Shown: piece by piece, positions 53,574-64,000 of the stretch
Layout: each line of letters opens with the position of its first letter
Numbering within the stretch: the stretch's first letter is position 1
Source: Ascarosepion bandense
Lineage: Eukaryota; Mollusca; Cephalopoda; Sepiida; Sepiidae
Assembly: GCA_037127315.1 (NCBI GenBank)
Contig: JBBBDQ010000332.1
Span: forward strand, 248,501 to 312,500
Reading direction: 5' to 3'
Length of the DNA: 64,000 nt
Made by a program: the position numbers and the translations under genes
Notes under the pieces: model-generated
The model's input: the letters and a program-made list of their open reading frames with translations, nothing else
Databases searched by the model: none
What the model was told of the DNA's origin: nothing

Positions 53574-53832
53574 GTGTATTTTGGCAGCATTTTTTCATTA
53601 ATGCAGGTTTCATTGAATAACATAGACAAGTTTTGTCTATTAATTTTGTGTAGGAACCGTTCATACCGTCTGATATACTTGATGGTGATGTCGTTAAAAG
53701 ACAACAAAAAATCACAGTATTTGTTGAATTTTTTATCGGGTCTAAGCTTTCGGCTCACATAAGCCATTATCAAAGAGTAAATATTAACACACAGTAAACA
53801 TAGAACATTTAAGCTATTAACAATAAAGATAA
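53571..53832 (-). mobile_element. PLE 3' region, third copy
   Basis: Over 97 percent identical by eye to 50454-50712 (gtgtattttggcagcatttt to ctattaacaataaagata). It abuts (TA)n at left as the other copies do and breaks at a microsatellite at right. Confidence 0.8.
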
Positions 53833-53833
53833 T

Positions 53834-53844
53834 ATATATATGTG

Positions 53845-53883
<39 letters not shown>

Positions 53884-54034
53884 ATATATATGTGTGTGTG
53901 TGTGTAATGTGTGTGTGTGTTTGTGAAAAATACGTATATATATGTGTGTGTGTGTGTGTGGGTGGGTGGTAGAAAAATACGTATACAGTAAGTTCGGCCG
54001 TTCTGACCTGTGTTAACTTCTTTTTCTGAGTATA

Positions 54035-54090
<56 letters not shown>
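53834..54090. repeat. (TG)n/(TA)n compound microsatellites
   Basis: Several TG and TA runs interrupted by tgtgaaaaatacgtatata-like spacers. Confidence 0.95.
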
Positions 54091-54202
54091 TATAGGTGTC
54101 CAGTCCGTAAACGGTGAAGATAATCCAACAAGATTACCTTAAAATATTAATTAGTAAATCCATATAGAGAGCTGGATGGGTGTTAACCAGAGCGATATGA
54201 AG

Positions 54203-54420
54203 TTTATAAAGGATAACTCAACACGTCATTTCAATTGGTTATAAACTATAGCTCATTTCAATGAGTTTAATAGCTCATTTCATCTGACAATATACCTTCA
54301 AAAAATTTTGTACCAGATGGAAGGTATATTGTAAGGTATGATGAAATGAGCTAATTAAACTCATTGAAATGAGCTATAGTTTATAACCAATTGAAATGAC
54401 GTGTTGAGTTATCCTTTATA

Positions 54421-54421
<1 letters not shown>
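54203..54421. repeat. Perfect-like palindrome
   Basis: Arms of about 82 bases (tttataaaggataactcaac against gttgagttatcctttataaa; ctcatttcaatgagttta) with a 54-base centre that itself forms an 11-bp hairpin (caatatacctt/aaggtatattg). Only a few mismatches. Bounded by (TA)n at left and (TC)n(TA)n (54424-54486) at right. Confidence 0.85.
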
Positions 54422-54486
<65 letters not shown>

Positions 54487-54488
<2 letters not shown>

Positions 54489-55160
54489 AAACTGTCTGCA
54501 AACTTTGTACATTATCACTTCACAGTTAAGTTTGCGAGATGTAACCGTAAGTTCTATGTTAACAGTTTCTTGTCCCGCACTTCTCGCTTGTGGAGCTCTC
54601 TTCAGGCTCTAAGCTTTACTGCTAAATTTAATATTCAAAAATCTAGATACAATGTCCGTCACTATTTAGTGTATTCATAAATACTTCTTTCACTCCTTCC
54701 TCTAATGTTTCTCTTTTTAATTCTTCCTTCTTCTTTACTGCCTTGCATAGTGGTGATACCGATTCATATATATATATATATATATATAGAATAAAATAAA
54801 TTTCGAAGTTCAAAACCGTTGTATGATCATTTCTACATGAAATCTCTAAGAGAGATTCCACATTTCATCGGCAACTTTCAATACTCAAAACGAAATAAGA
54901 TATTACCGGCGGAAGTTCAAAAATTTTATGTCACAGAAAAACCTAGATGGGTGGGATTAATAAGCAGATAGCAATCAATGTCTATTTTTAGATTTTGGAC
55001 AACATTACTTTTAGATTGTGTTGTAAGTGAAAAAAAGTGGAAAGAAAAAGAAAGAAAAAAGAAAAAGAAAAGGAAAAAAATAAAGAAAAGAAAAATTTAA
55101 TTTCCGTAGAGACGCTAGGGACGTGTTAATAAAACTAGCGTTTTTAAATGGGATGAAGTT
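54487..55160. other. No gene seen
   Basis: Mixed DNA with a short (AT)n run (54769-54789) and A-rich stretch (55030-55100). No coding signal. Confidence 0.5.
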
Positions 55161-55162
55161 AT

Positions 55163-55245
55163 TAGAAAAAAGATATTAGTAGTCTCAAGCGGTCATCCAT
55201 CTAGGTAATGACCAGGCTTGGTGTTACTTAGTTTCAACGTGACGT
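55163..55245 (-). pseudogene. 5S rRNA pseudogene
   Basis: Minus strand: tacggccacgtcacgttgaa (5S start), a gap of about 25 bases, then aagcctggtcattacctaga and tggatgaccgctt. The 5' and 3' parts of 5S rRNA in order, with an internal deletion. Confidence 0.75.
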
Positions 55246-55379
55246 GGCCGTAATCCTACTTCACATTGAGGTTATTCTTAAATAACTAGATGTTCTACCA
55301 GGGTTTATTAATTGTGAGCACAATCTTAACACAGCGCGGGTAAATGACACCGTGTTAATGGTTAATCCCGAGAGAAAAC

Positions 55380-55935
55380 TAGGAATTATTATACTTAGCA
55401 GAAAAGCAAGATTGAAGAAATAACAAATTATCAATTCTAAGAAAACGAAACGCATGGTTGTAAACAATAAAAAAAAACAGTCTAGGATGCGAGCTAAGAA
55501 GCTGAGATGTAAAAATCAAGCACGTGCGGAATTTTGAATATCTGGGAACTGTTTTAAAACATGACGAAAAGTACCACACTGAAATCGAAGAAAAGGTTGA
55601 AATAGAAAAAATGCCTTCTAAAAGCTAAATAGAGTGCTAACAAACTTTCGAAACAGAGAAAAGGGTATTAAAATGCTATGTCATATATATCATCTTATAT
55701 GGCAGTAGCTTCATAGATGAATAGGAGAAATGTGGTTCTATAGAAGGACGCAGAGAATAACACTGAAGCAACCAGAAAATTTAAAGAAAAATGAACATAA
55801 AAAGCTTACTTATCCTTAGAATCAGAAATAGATTGTTGAAATTTCTGGGACATATAATGAGGAAAGAAAGCTTGGAGAATTTAACATTCACAGAAAATAC
55901 TGAATGCAGATCGGACATCGAGTAACCTACCTAAC
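55380..55935 (+). pseudogene. LINE RT relic, RTE-like family
   Basis: Pieces of NSKKTKRMVVNNKKK, a ...FEYLGTVLK-like segment, WFYRRTQ..., RNRLLKFLGHIMRKESLENL. More 5' than the other relics of this family (starts before the 'KYLG' motif), but full of shifts. Confidence 0.6.
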
Positions 55936-56029
55936 GAGCTTTGAATTTGTATAAATGTATAGCAGAATAGGGAATGCAAAGGACCGGGAAAAAATAAGCA
56001 TTGATAAGAGCTGCGTAGATAGCCTTATC

Positions 56030-56165
56030 GCACGATTCACACTCCTACCTCGTCTCCTAAATTCTACCAATTCTTTTCACTCCCAGTAGTACCTTGCGTC
56101 TTAGGAATATTATCGTCTTGTTTGGGGCGAAATGATTTTAAGAAAAGAAAAGAAGGGATTGACAG
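56030..56165 (+). mobile_element. CR1-like LINE 3' tail
   Basis: cactcccagtagtaccttg, then ttatcgtcttgtttggggcg, aaatgattttaag. Decayed 3' terminus. Confidence 0.55.
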
Positions 56166-56305
56166 TCTGACGGAAGTAAGACACCAAATAGAGGAACATT
56201 TGAGTAAGTGCCTTACATGACCAAGGAATTGCATGAGAACATTTACCACAAAAGTTAATGTTGTAAATTTCATAATGATATCTAACCTGTAAGGAAGTAA
56301 TTTTC

Positions 56306-56307
<2 letters not shown>

Positions 56308-56370
<63 letters not shown>

Positions 56371-56436
56371 GTCAGTCTGTTTCTATCTATATATCTATTT
56401 ATCTAGATATCTGTCTTTGTTTGTTTGTTTGTTTCA

Positions 56437-56492
<56 letters not shown>

Positions 56493-56508
56493 CAGTCTTT
56501 TCATATTT

Positions 56509-56551
<43 letters not shown>

Positions 56552-56562
56552 CAGTCTTTTCA

Positions 56563-56595
<33 letters not shown>

Positions 56596-56606
56596 CAGTC
56601 TTCTCA

Positions 56607-56663
<57 letters not shown>

Positions 56664-56759
56664 CAGTCTGTTTCTTTCTTTTTATTCTTTCTTTCTATCT
56701 ATCTCAGTCTACTTCTATCTATATACCTATCTCTCTAGATATCTGTCAATCTGTTTATT

Positions 56760-56794
<35 letters not shown>

Positions 56795-56795
56795 C
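56308..56795. repeat. (TATC)n arrays with cagtct spacers
   Basis: TATC blocks separated by ctcagtcttttcata-type or ctcagtctgttt-type spacers. Frames reading SIYLSIYL are artefacts. Confidence 0.95.
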
Positions 56796-56799
56796 ATTA

Positions 56800-57224
56800 T
56801 GTTCATGTCTACCTAATCTTCTCTCATTCACCACTTACCATCAAACTTATTCCGTTTATGTGAGACCATCTACGTGTCTTCCTTTTTTCAATCTATTTCT
56901 CCGTGTCATCGCTCTTATCTCTTGCCCACAATGCTATTCCTGCTCGATTTGATCTTGCCTAACTCTTCCCACGTCATCACATCTCGCAACACGCTTGTTG
57001 CACCCATCCATCTATGCATTAATGGTATTAAAACCGCCATTAACGGGCTTCTTCGTGTTAGATCGTGACAATCAAGCTAAACCAAGGATGATTTTTGAAA
57101 TAACTTGAGACTTAAGATTAAGACTATTTTTTCCCTAAGAACTTGGCAAGTTTTATCTTAAGAAATCCGATAATGCATATATGTACGTGTAGATTTGCGT
57201 GTGCGGAGAGAGGTATTTTGGGTA
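56800..57224. other. No gene seen
   Basis: The segment at 56870-57070 weakly resembles inverted LINE sequence (atctatgcattaatgg) but is not assignable. Confidence 0.35.
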
Positions 57225-58150
57225 TTAACTGAGAATAACTTTGCATGACTCGAAGCCAAAATGGTCGAAATCTCAGTGAGGATCAATCTCATCACACTGT
57301 AGAAAGAATACTCTAGACAATTAATATATCTAGTACCCTTCGGTAAAATTATATTGTATAATATCTATATATCTAACACTATGTGCGTTGTGGTGCAGTG
57401 GATATCTTTTTGGAACGGCAAATCGGGGAGCCCAGTTCGAATTCCAGTTAAATTCCTCGCATTCACTTACATAGAAATACCCTTGGGTTCCCCGTCTCTT
57501 CCGTCCAGTTATAGGTTAAATAACAGAACAGATTGGGTTCTATAGCCTTTGCTGGCAACCAGTCTACCGTAGAAAGCAATGGTAACCTACTGCGGGATAA
57601 TCCTCTGCCCAGTCACACAAGTCTCGAAGGAGAAATTATCGCCCAAAGCGTGTATCACGTATGACACTTGTTTGATATATCTAACTATCTACCTATCTTA
57701 GGGTGTCAAGAGTGGGGGATCCAGTCAGGTTCAATTTCATTGCAATTTAGTAATGATACGTTAGACAATTATTATATAAACTTCCATAAAGTTATATTAT
57801 CTAGCTATTTTAAAATCTCAAGAGTGGGTAACTAAGAGTGATTCAATCACTTTACACTTTAGTAATGATACAGTAGGCAATTAATATGTTTAATATCATT
57901 CAGCAAAGATATATTGCGCAATATCTATCTATATTTTAAGGTTCAAAGTGTTGGACACCCAGTGAGATTCAATCTCGTTGCACTTTAGCTTTATATAGAG
58001 TTAGATAAAGATATATTATTTAAATATCTATATATCTATCTCTCTTTCTTAAGGTCTCAAGAGTGTGGCACCCAGCCAGGTTCAATCTCATTACACTGTC
58101 GTAATATTAAACTTGATAATTAATATATTGAGTACCATTTGGCAAAGTTA
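57225..58150 (+). repeat. ~115-125-bp satellite with TATC stretches
   Basis: Landmark gattcaatctc recurs at about 57283, 57728, 57842, 57967, 58080 and 58629, and caagagtggg lies before it each time. Units also share an attaatatattgagtacc-like block and a short tatctatctat stretch. One unit is split by a SINE. The array resumes at 58605-58700. Confidence 0.75.
57380..57671 (+). mobile_element. tRNA-derived SINE inserted in satellite
   Basis: atgtgcgttgtggtgcagtg head and full body, with a small deletion at the ggaaaggtattaat part. The hairpin loop reads CGAAG, i.e. inverted relative to most copies. Confidence 0.9.
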
Positions 58151-58198
<48 letters not shown>

Positions 58199-58242
58199 CC
58201 AATCTGTTCAAATCTATCTATCTATCTATCTATCTATCATCA

Positions 58243-58294
<52 letters not shown>

Positions 58295-58304
58295 CAGTCT
58301 GTTC

Positions 58305-58355
<51 letters not shown>

Positions 58356-58365
58356 CAGTCTGTTC

Positions 58366-58426
<61 letters not shown>

Positions 58427-58436
58427 TCTATCTCAG

Positions 58437-58479
<43 letters not shown>

Positions 58480-58489
58480 CAGTCTGTTC

Positions 58490-58540
<51 letters not shown>

Positions 58541-58550
58541 CAGTCTGTTC

Positions 58551-58598
<48 letters not shown>

Positions 58599-58600
58599 CA
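58151..58600. repeat. (TATC)n arrays inside the satellite
   Basis: TATC blocks with cagtctgttcatta spacers, sitting where satellite units carry a short TATC run. Confidence 0.95.
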
Positions 58601-58700
58601 TGATCTGAAGAGTGGGGTACTCAGTGAAGTTCTATCTTGTTACACTGATACGCTAGATTATTATCATATTTACTACTCTTCGGCAATATCTGTCTATCTG

Positions 58701-59690
58701 TCGCCCCCTGCAAGGTTGTGGGATAGGAAATTAAGAATTAAAATCAACTTTCTTCTTCACTTTTACAAAAATTGCACACCCAAAAATCGGATTCTAACGA
58801 CTTTGAAAAACCCAACTAAGGCAAAATTTCACAAGTCAGTGGGAAAAGTAAAATTCTGGATCCTAATTGGATAGCAAACAGAGAATATCATATGTGACGT
58901 CAGTCAGATGTTTTGTTCATACCTAAGTGAAAATGCTCGCTGGAGCCAGTCACATGATCAGATTAACTACTTCAGGACATTCCGTGACCAGTCAAAAGAC
59001 AGTCAGATGGGAGCAGCGAGACGAAACAACTAAAATGTAACGAGAGAAACTTGAACCACAACCGGACATTGGCCGCGTCGTACATTGTCCTCTTTCTCCT
59101 TCTTTCTCGTGTGCTAATTCATTTTACTTCTTCTTCCCCATACAAAGTAATTCCTACGAAACAAACGCTCATACATGCATTCGTACGTACGCATATACTC
59201 TTTCATCTAATTACTACTACGAACATTTTCTACAACTCTTGATACTCTTAACTTTCTAATTGAACATTAATTTCTACGAATTCTTGATATTTATTTATTT
59301 TAATAAATTTCTATTTTAACATGAAAAATGTATATTTTTATTTTTACACTATTCCACACATTCCAATCTGCCAGCATGATGAAAACGTTCTGATAATTCT
59401 GATAATTTTGGATAAAAAATTGTAAGCTGTAGGGGGTTCGTTTATGTATGACACAAGGCCGAATCAAATAAACATTAACCATTTCCTTACGGCTCCAAGG
59501 TTCCATCACATTATACAATGGTAATAAGACGCTAGACAAGTATTATGACTATTATTTTTCTGCAAATAGGCAAAGTTCACTTGAGTATGATTTATATGTC
59601 GGCAATCAATTTAGCAAAAAATAATTGGTCTTATTAGCGATCGCGAAACCGAAATCATAAAGCAAGCATAAAAAACTATATTATTCCATC
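58701..59690. other. No gene recognised
   Basis: About 1 kb of comparatively unique-looking DNA. Short frames only (63 and 79 codons), none recognised. Confidence 0.4.
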
Positions 59691-59924
59691 ATGGCTATCT
59701 GTAGACCAGAAGAAATAACATACAATTCAAGATTACTGTTTAGGTGTTTGTTTCTGCGGAGACATGCGACATTGTTAGAATCATTTTTATTATTATTTTG
59801 GCAACTAAGATTTATTTTCGACATTAAAGACACACAAGTTTATAGAGATGACGGTGTAATTCTTCTCCGTAAAACAAGTCCAAAAAATATAGACCGATTG
59901 CGAAAGGAACAGATAATTTTTTAA
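59691..59924 (+). pseudogene. Reverse transcriptase fragment with YRDD box
   Basis: A 77-codon frame has VYRDDGVILLRKTSPKNIDR, with YRDD at residues 51-54 (59841-59852), the RT active-site box, followed by a D-R-LRKE helix. The pattern resembles a YRDDGL-type RT family of invertebrates, possibly Penelope- or DIRS-related. The upstream half does not read as RT. Isolated relic. Confidence 0.5.
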
Positions 59925-60264
59925 AGATCATGAGTAAAATATTACCACAACCATCAATGCTAAAGTTATCAGCTTTCTCGATGGGACCTTGACCATCGAG
60001 AAGCTCTATATAACTACAGATACGTCAGTAAAGAATCCCATTATCTTAAAAAAACTAAATAAACCTAGCTTATCAAAAAAGAAAAATGAATTTATGATTA
60101 TATGTAGGCTTAAAATATATATCTGCTGAAAAATTATAATATATTCCTTAAGGATTTTTTCTTAATTTAATATTGACTAAAAAAACAAAAAAAAAACAAA
60201 AACAAAAAAATTTCCCTTTATGCTTAATATAAAATAAAATTTACAAGATTAAATCAAAACTAAT

Positions 60265-60325
<61 letters not shown>

Positions 60326-60334
60326 ATATATGTT

Positions 60335-60371
<37 letters not shown>

Positions 60372-60419
60372 ATATGGATAAATCCCGTTTATTTTAAATG
60401 CATGATATTGTTTACTAAA
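59925..60419. other. AT-rich DNA with microsatellites
   Basis: No gene. (TA)n(TG)n(TA)n runs at 60268-60366. Confidence 0.6.
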
Positions 60420-60714
60420 AAACTGCAATCTACGTATAATATATAGACTGTGACAGCATTGCGTTGATTCGATTAATTAAATTTCTTATCTAAATTGAAT
60501 TACGTAACTGTTAGTCCATACTCAGCAACTGAAGACTGCACTGTGCATGGAAGTCCGAGTCGTGCTATTGATGAGGGATAATATGTATTTTTATTAATAT
60601 CCATTTATTTATCGAGCTGATTAATGTAGAGGAGTTTGTCCCTTAACAGAGCAGAGTCATGTCGACTTCTAAATTTCGTAAAGGCGCTGCTATGTTCTGA
60701 ACTTCATTCTGTTT

Positions 60715-60715
<1 letters not shown>
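60420..60715 (+). mobile_element. Module related to the 34.9-kb palindrome
   Basis: gaagactgcactgtgcatgg and gataatatgtatttttatta match the right arm and flank of 34850-34972. It holds CTGAAGA, the hairpin TGCAC/GTGCA and GGAAG at 60528-60553, a decayed hammerhead-like core. A (TA)n tract follows. Confidence 0.4.
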
Positions 60716-60752
<37 letters not shown>

Positions 60753-60755
<3 letters not shown>

Positions 60756-60972
60756 AAAAATTAAGGTAAACACGTTATTTCAGGGGAAATCGGAAGTTTA
60801 GGCCTATTTAAGGCGAACCATCATCAGCTTTCGTCTTTATTTTACAAAGGATTTGATACTAATTCGTGTAAAATCCTTTATAAAATAAAGACCGAAGCTG
60901 ATGATGGTTCGCCTGAAATAGGCCACACTTCCGATTTACCATGAAATAACGTCTCTGCCTTAATTTTTCTTC
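60753..60972. mobile_element. Palindrome bracketed by (TA)n
   Basis: Arms 60753-60852 and 60866-60972 (agaaaaattaaggtaaacac against gcctt-aatttttct; ggcgaaccatcatcagctt against aagctgatgatggttcgcc; atttcccct/tccgattt parts) around about 13 bases. Each arm holds agCTGATGAtgg. (TA)n at 60718-60752. No coding. Confidence 0.7.
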
Positions 60973-61350
60973 TATTTGCTCTATATGTGTTTATATACAT
61001 ATATATTTAGAGAGCTCTTAGAGAGTTATCCTACCACTGTATGTACAAGATACCCCTTTGGATTCTTCTATAACCACACTGGATGCTAATATATATATAT
61101 ATATATATACATAATTAATACAAGTAAAATGTTTCTTCCTTAGCTATTTGTTCTTTATCATATATATATATATGTGTGTGTGTGTGTGTATGTGTGTATA
61201 TGTGTTTTACGATATCTAATGTGCGGCACCTTGTTAAAATCAAACTAATTACCATAAAATAATAGGGTCAAATGCATCATATTACGCAAGTGAAATAACC
61301 TTCGATGATGTTTTGCACGTTAAATGTATTTATCTAGCCATCTATCTATC
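60973..61350. other. No gene; short TA and TG runs
   Basis: AT-rich DNA with (TA)n at 61088-61110 and a TG run at 61165-61190. Confidence 0.6.
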
Positions 61351-61658
61351 AGATGTGCGTTGTGGAGCAATGAATATCGACTCGAAACGACAAATCGGTA
61401 GAGCCGAGTTCGAATTCTAGTTGCATTGCTTGTATTCACTTACGCACAAATACCCTTAGGAAAGGTATTAATCCGTCTCTTCCCTCCAGTTATGGGTTAA
61501 ATAATAGGATAGATTTGGTTCTATAGCCTTGGCTGGCAATAAGTCTACCACAGAAATCAATTGCAACCTACTGCGGGATAATCTTCTGCACAGTCAGTCA
61601 TGTCTCGAAAGAGACATGATCCTCTAAAGCGTGTATCACGTATGACATTTAACTGACT

Positions 61659-61660
<2 letters not shown>
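61351..61660 (+). mobile_element. tRNA-derived SINE, full length
   Basis: agatgtgcgttgtggagcaa head (A box changed), B box GAGTTCGAATTCT, complete body, hairpin with the GAAA loop in the sense strand, tail atttaactgactga. Confidence 0.9.

Positions 61661-61728
<68 letters not shown>
61661..61728. repeat. (TC)n(TA)n compound microsatellite
   Basis: Follows directly on the SINE tail. Confidence 0.95.
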
Positions 61729-61731
<3 letters not shown>

Positions 61732-61759
61732 TCGAATCTTTCATGATACATGGTTATTA

Positions 61760-62205
61760 ACTCAGCTTCCTGGATGAACGTGTTAATTGCGTGGCTACGT
61801 AGGATAAATAATGGTTGACTTGAAGATGTTAAGATTAAAGCGATCAGGGAAGCATCGAATAAGGTGCCTGGTCTACAATAGAGGTGGTGAAGACGCTGTA
61901 CGAACTGAACTTCTTTCGTGTTAACAGAATACGCGGAGAATGGAGATTCGAGCCTTTGTACGGGCCATGGCAGGTCCTAACTGTGAATGTCTGAACTAGT
62001 GGAACTAATGGATTGAGCTAGTTTGAACATTTATCATGGAAGTAGGCATAGACTTGCAACGATTCGTTTGTGATAAAGAGGCTGTAGGTCTGGAAATAAT
62101 TCATCACCCACAAGGCCGCGTAAACGATTTTGAAAGCTGTCGAGGGTAGAAAGTTATTATTGGAAATCTTCAGCCTAGATATGGCAGCAATATTGCATTT
62201 CTGCT
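61760..62205 (-). pseudogene. CR1-like LINE RT C-terminal relic
   Basis: Minus translation, with shifts, gives LDSFQNRLRGLVGDELF, LQPLYHKRIVASLCLL, then a SPFSAYSVNTKEVQF and FDASLIALILTSSSQ end. This is the 'LD..Q.R...L.GD..F..LQPL.HRR.VASL.L' to SFFPRTA/FP region of CR1-type ORF2. Dead. Confidence 0.65.
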
Positions 62206-62439
62206 CTTAAGTGCGTTTTGTAAATATATAGCATTGCAGGAGGAATCTGGTTATTTCTGGAGCGTTTAAATAATCCTTCGATTTGCTCACCATCTTTAGC
62301 GATGGATCGTATACATGAATTTCACTTGAGTTCTTGTGTACAAAAGAGACACAAGAAAGTGTAATTAATTTTTCTTGTTTAATTAGCGGAATAAATAATG
62401 AATTTTGGGAAATTCGCTCTTTTGGAATCGATCCTTGAA

Positions 62440-62625
62440 ACAATCCCAATCAAGGCGGTAACGCCACTTAGACACAAGGGCTACTTGTCGTGAAAGGGAA
62501 TGAAAAAAGTGTTTAGAAGAAACCAGAAAGCCATTCCTAAAAGAGAAAAATGAACAAGCCTCTATTTCAGATCAAAAGACACAGGAGGAGTGTAAACCGG
62601 ACAACAGAAAAACATATCTACATTT
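62440..62625 (-). mobile_element. CR1-like LINE 3' tail
   Basis: atcaaggcggtaacgccact, then gacacaagggctac, agaaaccagaaagccattcc, aacaagcctctatttcagat, gtgtaaaccggacaac. Same unit as in the 39.6-40.1 kb array, more decayed. Confidence 0.7.
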
Positions 62626-63300
62626 AAACCTTTCCAAAGACATTTGCTAAAAAAAAAAAAAGTATGTTATTCGAACCATTTCTTGAAATCCGCGAGTTCA
62701 TCAGAAAGAAACATGTTTGATTTTTTTTAATATCCGTCATTTTGAAGACCTTATCAGCTGACCCTGTCAATTCAATTTCCTTCTCGAACAGGGAAAAATG
62801 CATTAAATCGTTGAAGTCTTTGCAGACACGACAAGGGCAGAGCACCAGTTGCATGTTTCCACTCGTCTTAATCTATTTTTTGATGCGAGTTGTCCGTTAA
62901 AACGGTGGAAATGTTACCGCTTATATCTTTCGTGACCAGTTCGCGTTTAGGCTGATTTCATCTCATTCAGGCAATGTTTTTGTTTTTTCAATGTTTTTTT
63001 ATTCTTATTTTATCTTTATTTTGATTAGATTAATATAGAGACAAATAAAATTTGAATAGAAAGAGAAATCCTATTCCAAAGAGACCAATACAATTACAAG
63101 ATGTGACTTAATCTTTTGATTAAATATCAGTAAAAATTTATAAAATGATATATCAAAAAACAAAAACGAATCGTGCTTATGATTAAAGAAATATTAGAGA
63201 ACGGAAATATTTTTTTAAAATGGTAAACAATCACATAATTAAGATAAAAATCTATGTAGCGTATGAGTTCTTGGTTCGTAATGTGGAATCGGCGGGTCGA
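62626..63300. other. No gene recognised
   Basis: AT-rich DNA. A 76-codon minus frame at 62624-62854 is unrecognised. Confidence 0.4.
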
Positions 63301-63307
63301 ATAAGAA

Positions 63308-63346
<39 letters not shown>

Positions 63347-63430
63347 TTCAGTCTGTTCCTTCCTTCCTTCCTTCCTACCTACCTACCTACCTACCTATCT
63401 ATCTATCTATCTATCTATCTCAGTCTGTTC

Positions 63431-63485
<55 letters not shown>

Positions 63486-63495
63486 CAGTCTGTTC

Positions 63496-63566
<71 letters not shown>

Positions 63567-63576
63567 CAGTCTGTTC

Positions 63577-63615
<39 letters not shown>

Positions 63616-63625
63616 CAGTCTGTTC

Positions 63626-63673
<48 letters not shown>

Positions 63674-63681
63674 GTCTGTTC

Positions 63682-63724
<43 letters not shown>

Positions 63725-63779
63725 CAGTCTGTTCATTATCTATCTATCTATCTACCTATCTATCTATCTCAGTCTGTTC

Positions 63780-63835
<56 letters not shown>

Positions 63836-63872
63836 GTTAGCTAGCTAGCTAGCTAGCTATCTCAGTCTGTTC

Positions 63873-63935
<63 letters not shown>

Positions 63936-63947
63936 CAGTTCTTATTC

Positions 63948-63986
<39 letters not shown>

Positions 63987-64000
63987 CAGTCTGTTCATTA
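63308..64000. repeat. (TATC)n higher-order array to window edge
   Basis: About a dozen (TATC)n blocks of 7-17 units separated by the constant spacer cagtctgttcatta. Local variants are (TTCC)n(TACC)n at 63357-63395 and (TAGC)n at 63837-63858. Continues beyond the window. Confidence 0.95.

Noticed and set aside
58065..58874. A 269-codon frame rich in SIYL
   Set aside because: Read-through of (TATC)n with three-base-neutral repeats; the non-repeat ends match nothing.
62207..62449. 80-codon minus frame as a gene
   Set aside because: It lies between two CR1-like relics and shows no recognisable domain; more likely decayed LINE or chance.
63308..64000. CRISPR-like pattern of constant and variable blocks
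   Set aside because: The constant block is a 14-base spacer and the variable part is only (TATC)n of changing length. This is a eukaryotic microsatellite array.

Overview
The window looks like repeat-dominated, AT-rich intergenic DNA from a large animal genome, most likely a cephalopod such as an octopus. The organism call is an inference. It rests on about 20 copies of one tRNA-derived SINE resembling the tRNA-derived retroposons known from octopus, Penelope-like elements (PLEs), Helitrons, CR1/Jockey-like and RTE-like LINE 3' ends, mariner/Tc1 relics, and very dense (TA)n, (AC)n, (TATC)n and (TTTC)n microsatellites. I see no convincing exon of a host protein gene. Almost all long open frames are translated microsatellites or decayed transposon proteins.

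Layout. 0-3 kb: two PLE fragments (one with an inverted 5' end), a LINE end and a two-part Helitron. 4-7.7 kb: a decayed Ty3/gypsy element on the minus strand with a 3' LTR, integrase, RNase H and RT pieces. 7.7-12.6 kb: AT-rich and pyrimidine-rich DNA. 12.6-20.5 kb: a SINE cluster, LINE ends, a mariner relic, a PLE-type palindrome and a Helitron with recognisable ends. 21-25.6 kb: a 31-bp satellite and 2 kb of (TTTC)n. 25.7-32.5 kb: SINEs, CR1-like ends, a Tc1/mariner relic and three copies of a small element that joins a tRNA-like Pol III head to a hammerhead ribozyme core. 32.7-41 kb: Helitron parts, several long palindromes, duplicated LINE and 5S-rRNA-like units. 41-49 kb: tandem arrays, a (GAAA)n tract, a 390-bp tandem duplication and a 5S-rRNA pseudogene joined to a SINE. 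49-54.5 kb: Helitron, the best-preserved PLE (thumb plus GIY-YIG endonuclease frame) and a good LINE RT end. 54.5-64 kb: LINE relics, a satellite with embedded (TATC)n, more palindromes, SINEs and (TATC)n arrays up to the window edge.

How parts relate. The SINEs need LINE machinery in trans and the LINE ends here are all 5'-truncated. PLE pieces repeatedly abut (TA)n tracts. Many palindromes are bracketed by (TA)n and several carry hammerhead-like motifs, so they are probably PLE terminal repeats in inverted arrangement. The most unusual item is the tRNA-head/hammerhead element at 29.0-29.7 kb and 31.8-32.2 kb: the catalytic core motifs are exact in all three copies, stem I is perfect in the minus-strand copy, and the monomers are arranged in tandem.

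Limits. All boundaries are by eye, family names rest on motif recognition, and no search or folding program was run.
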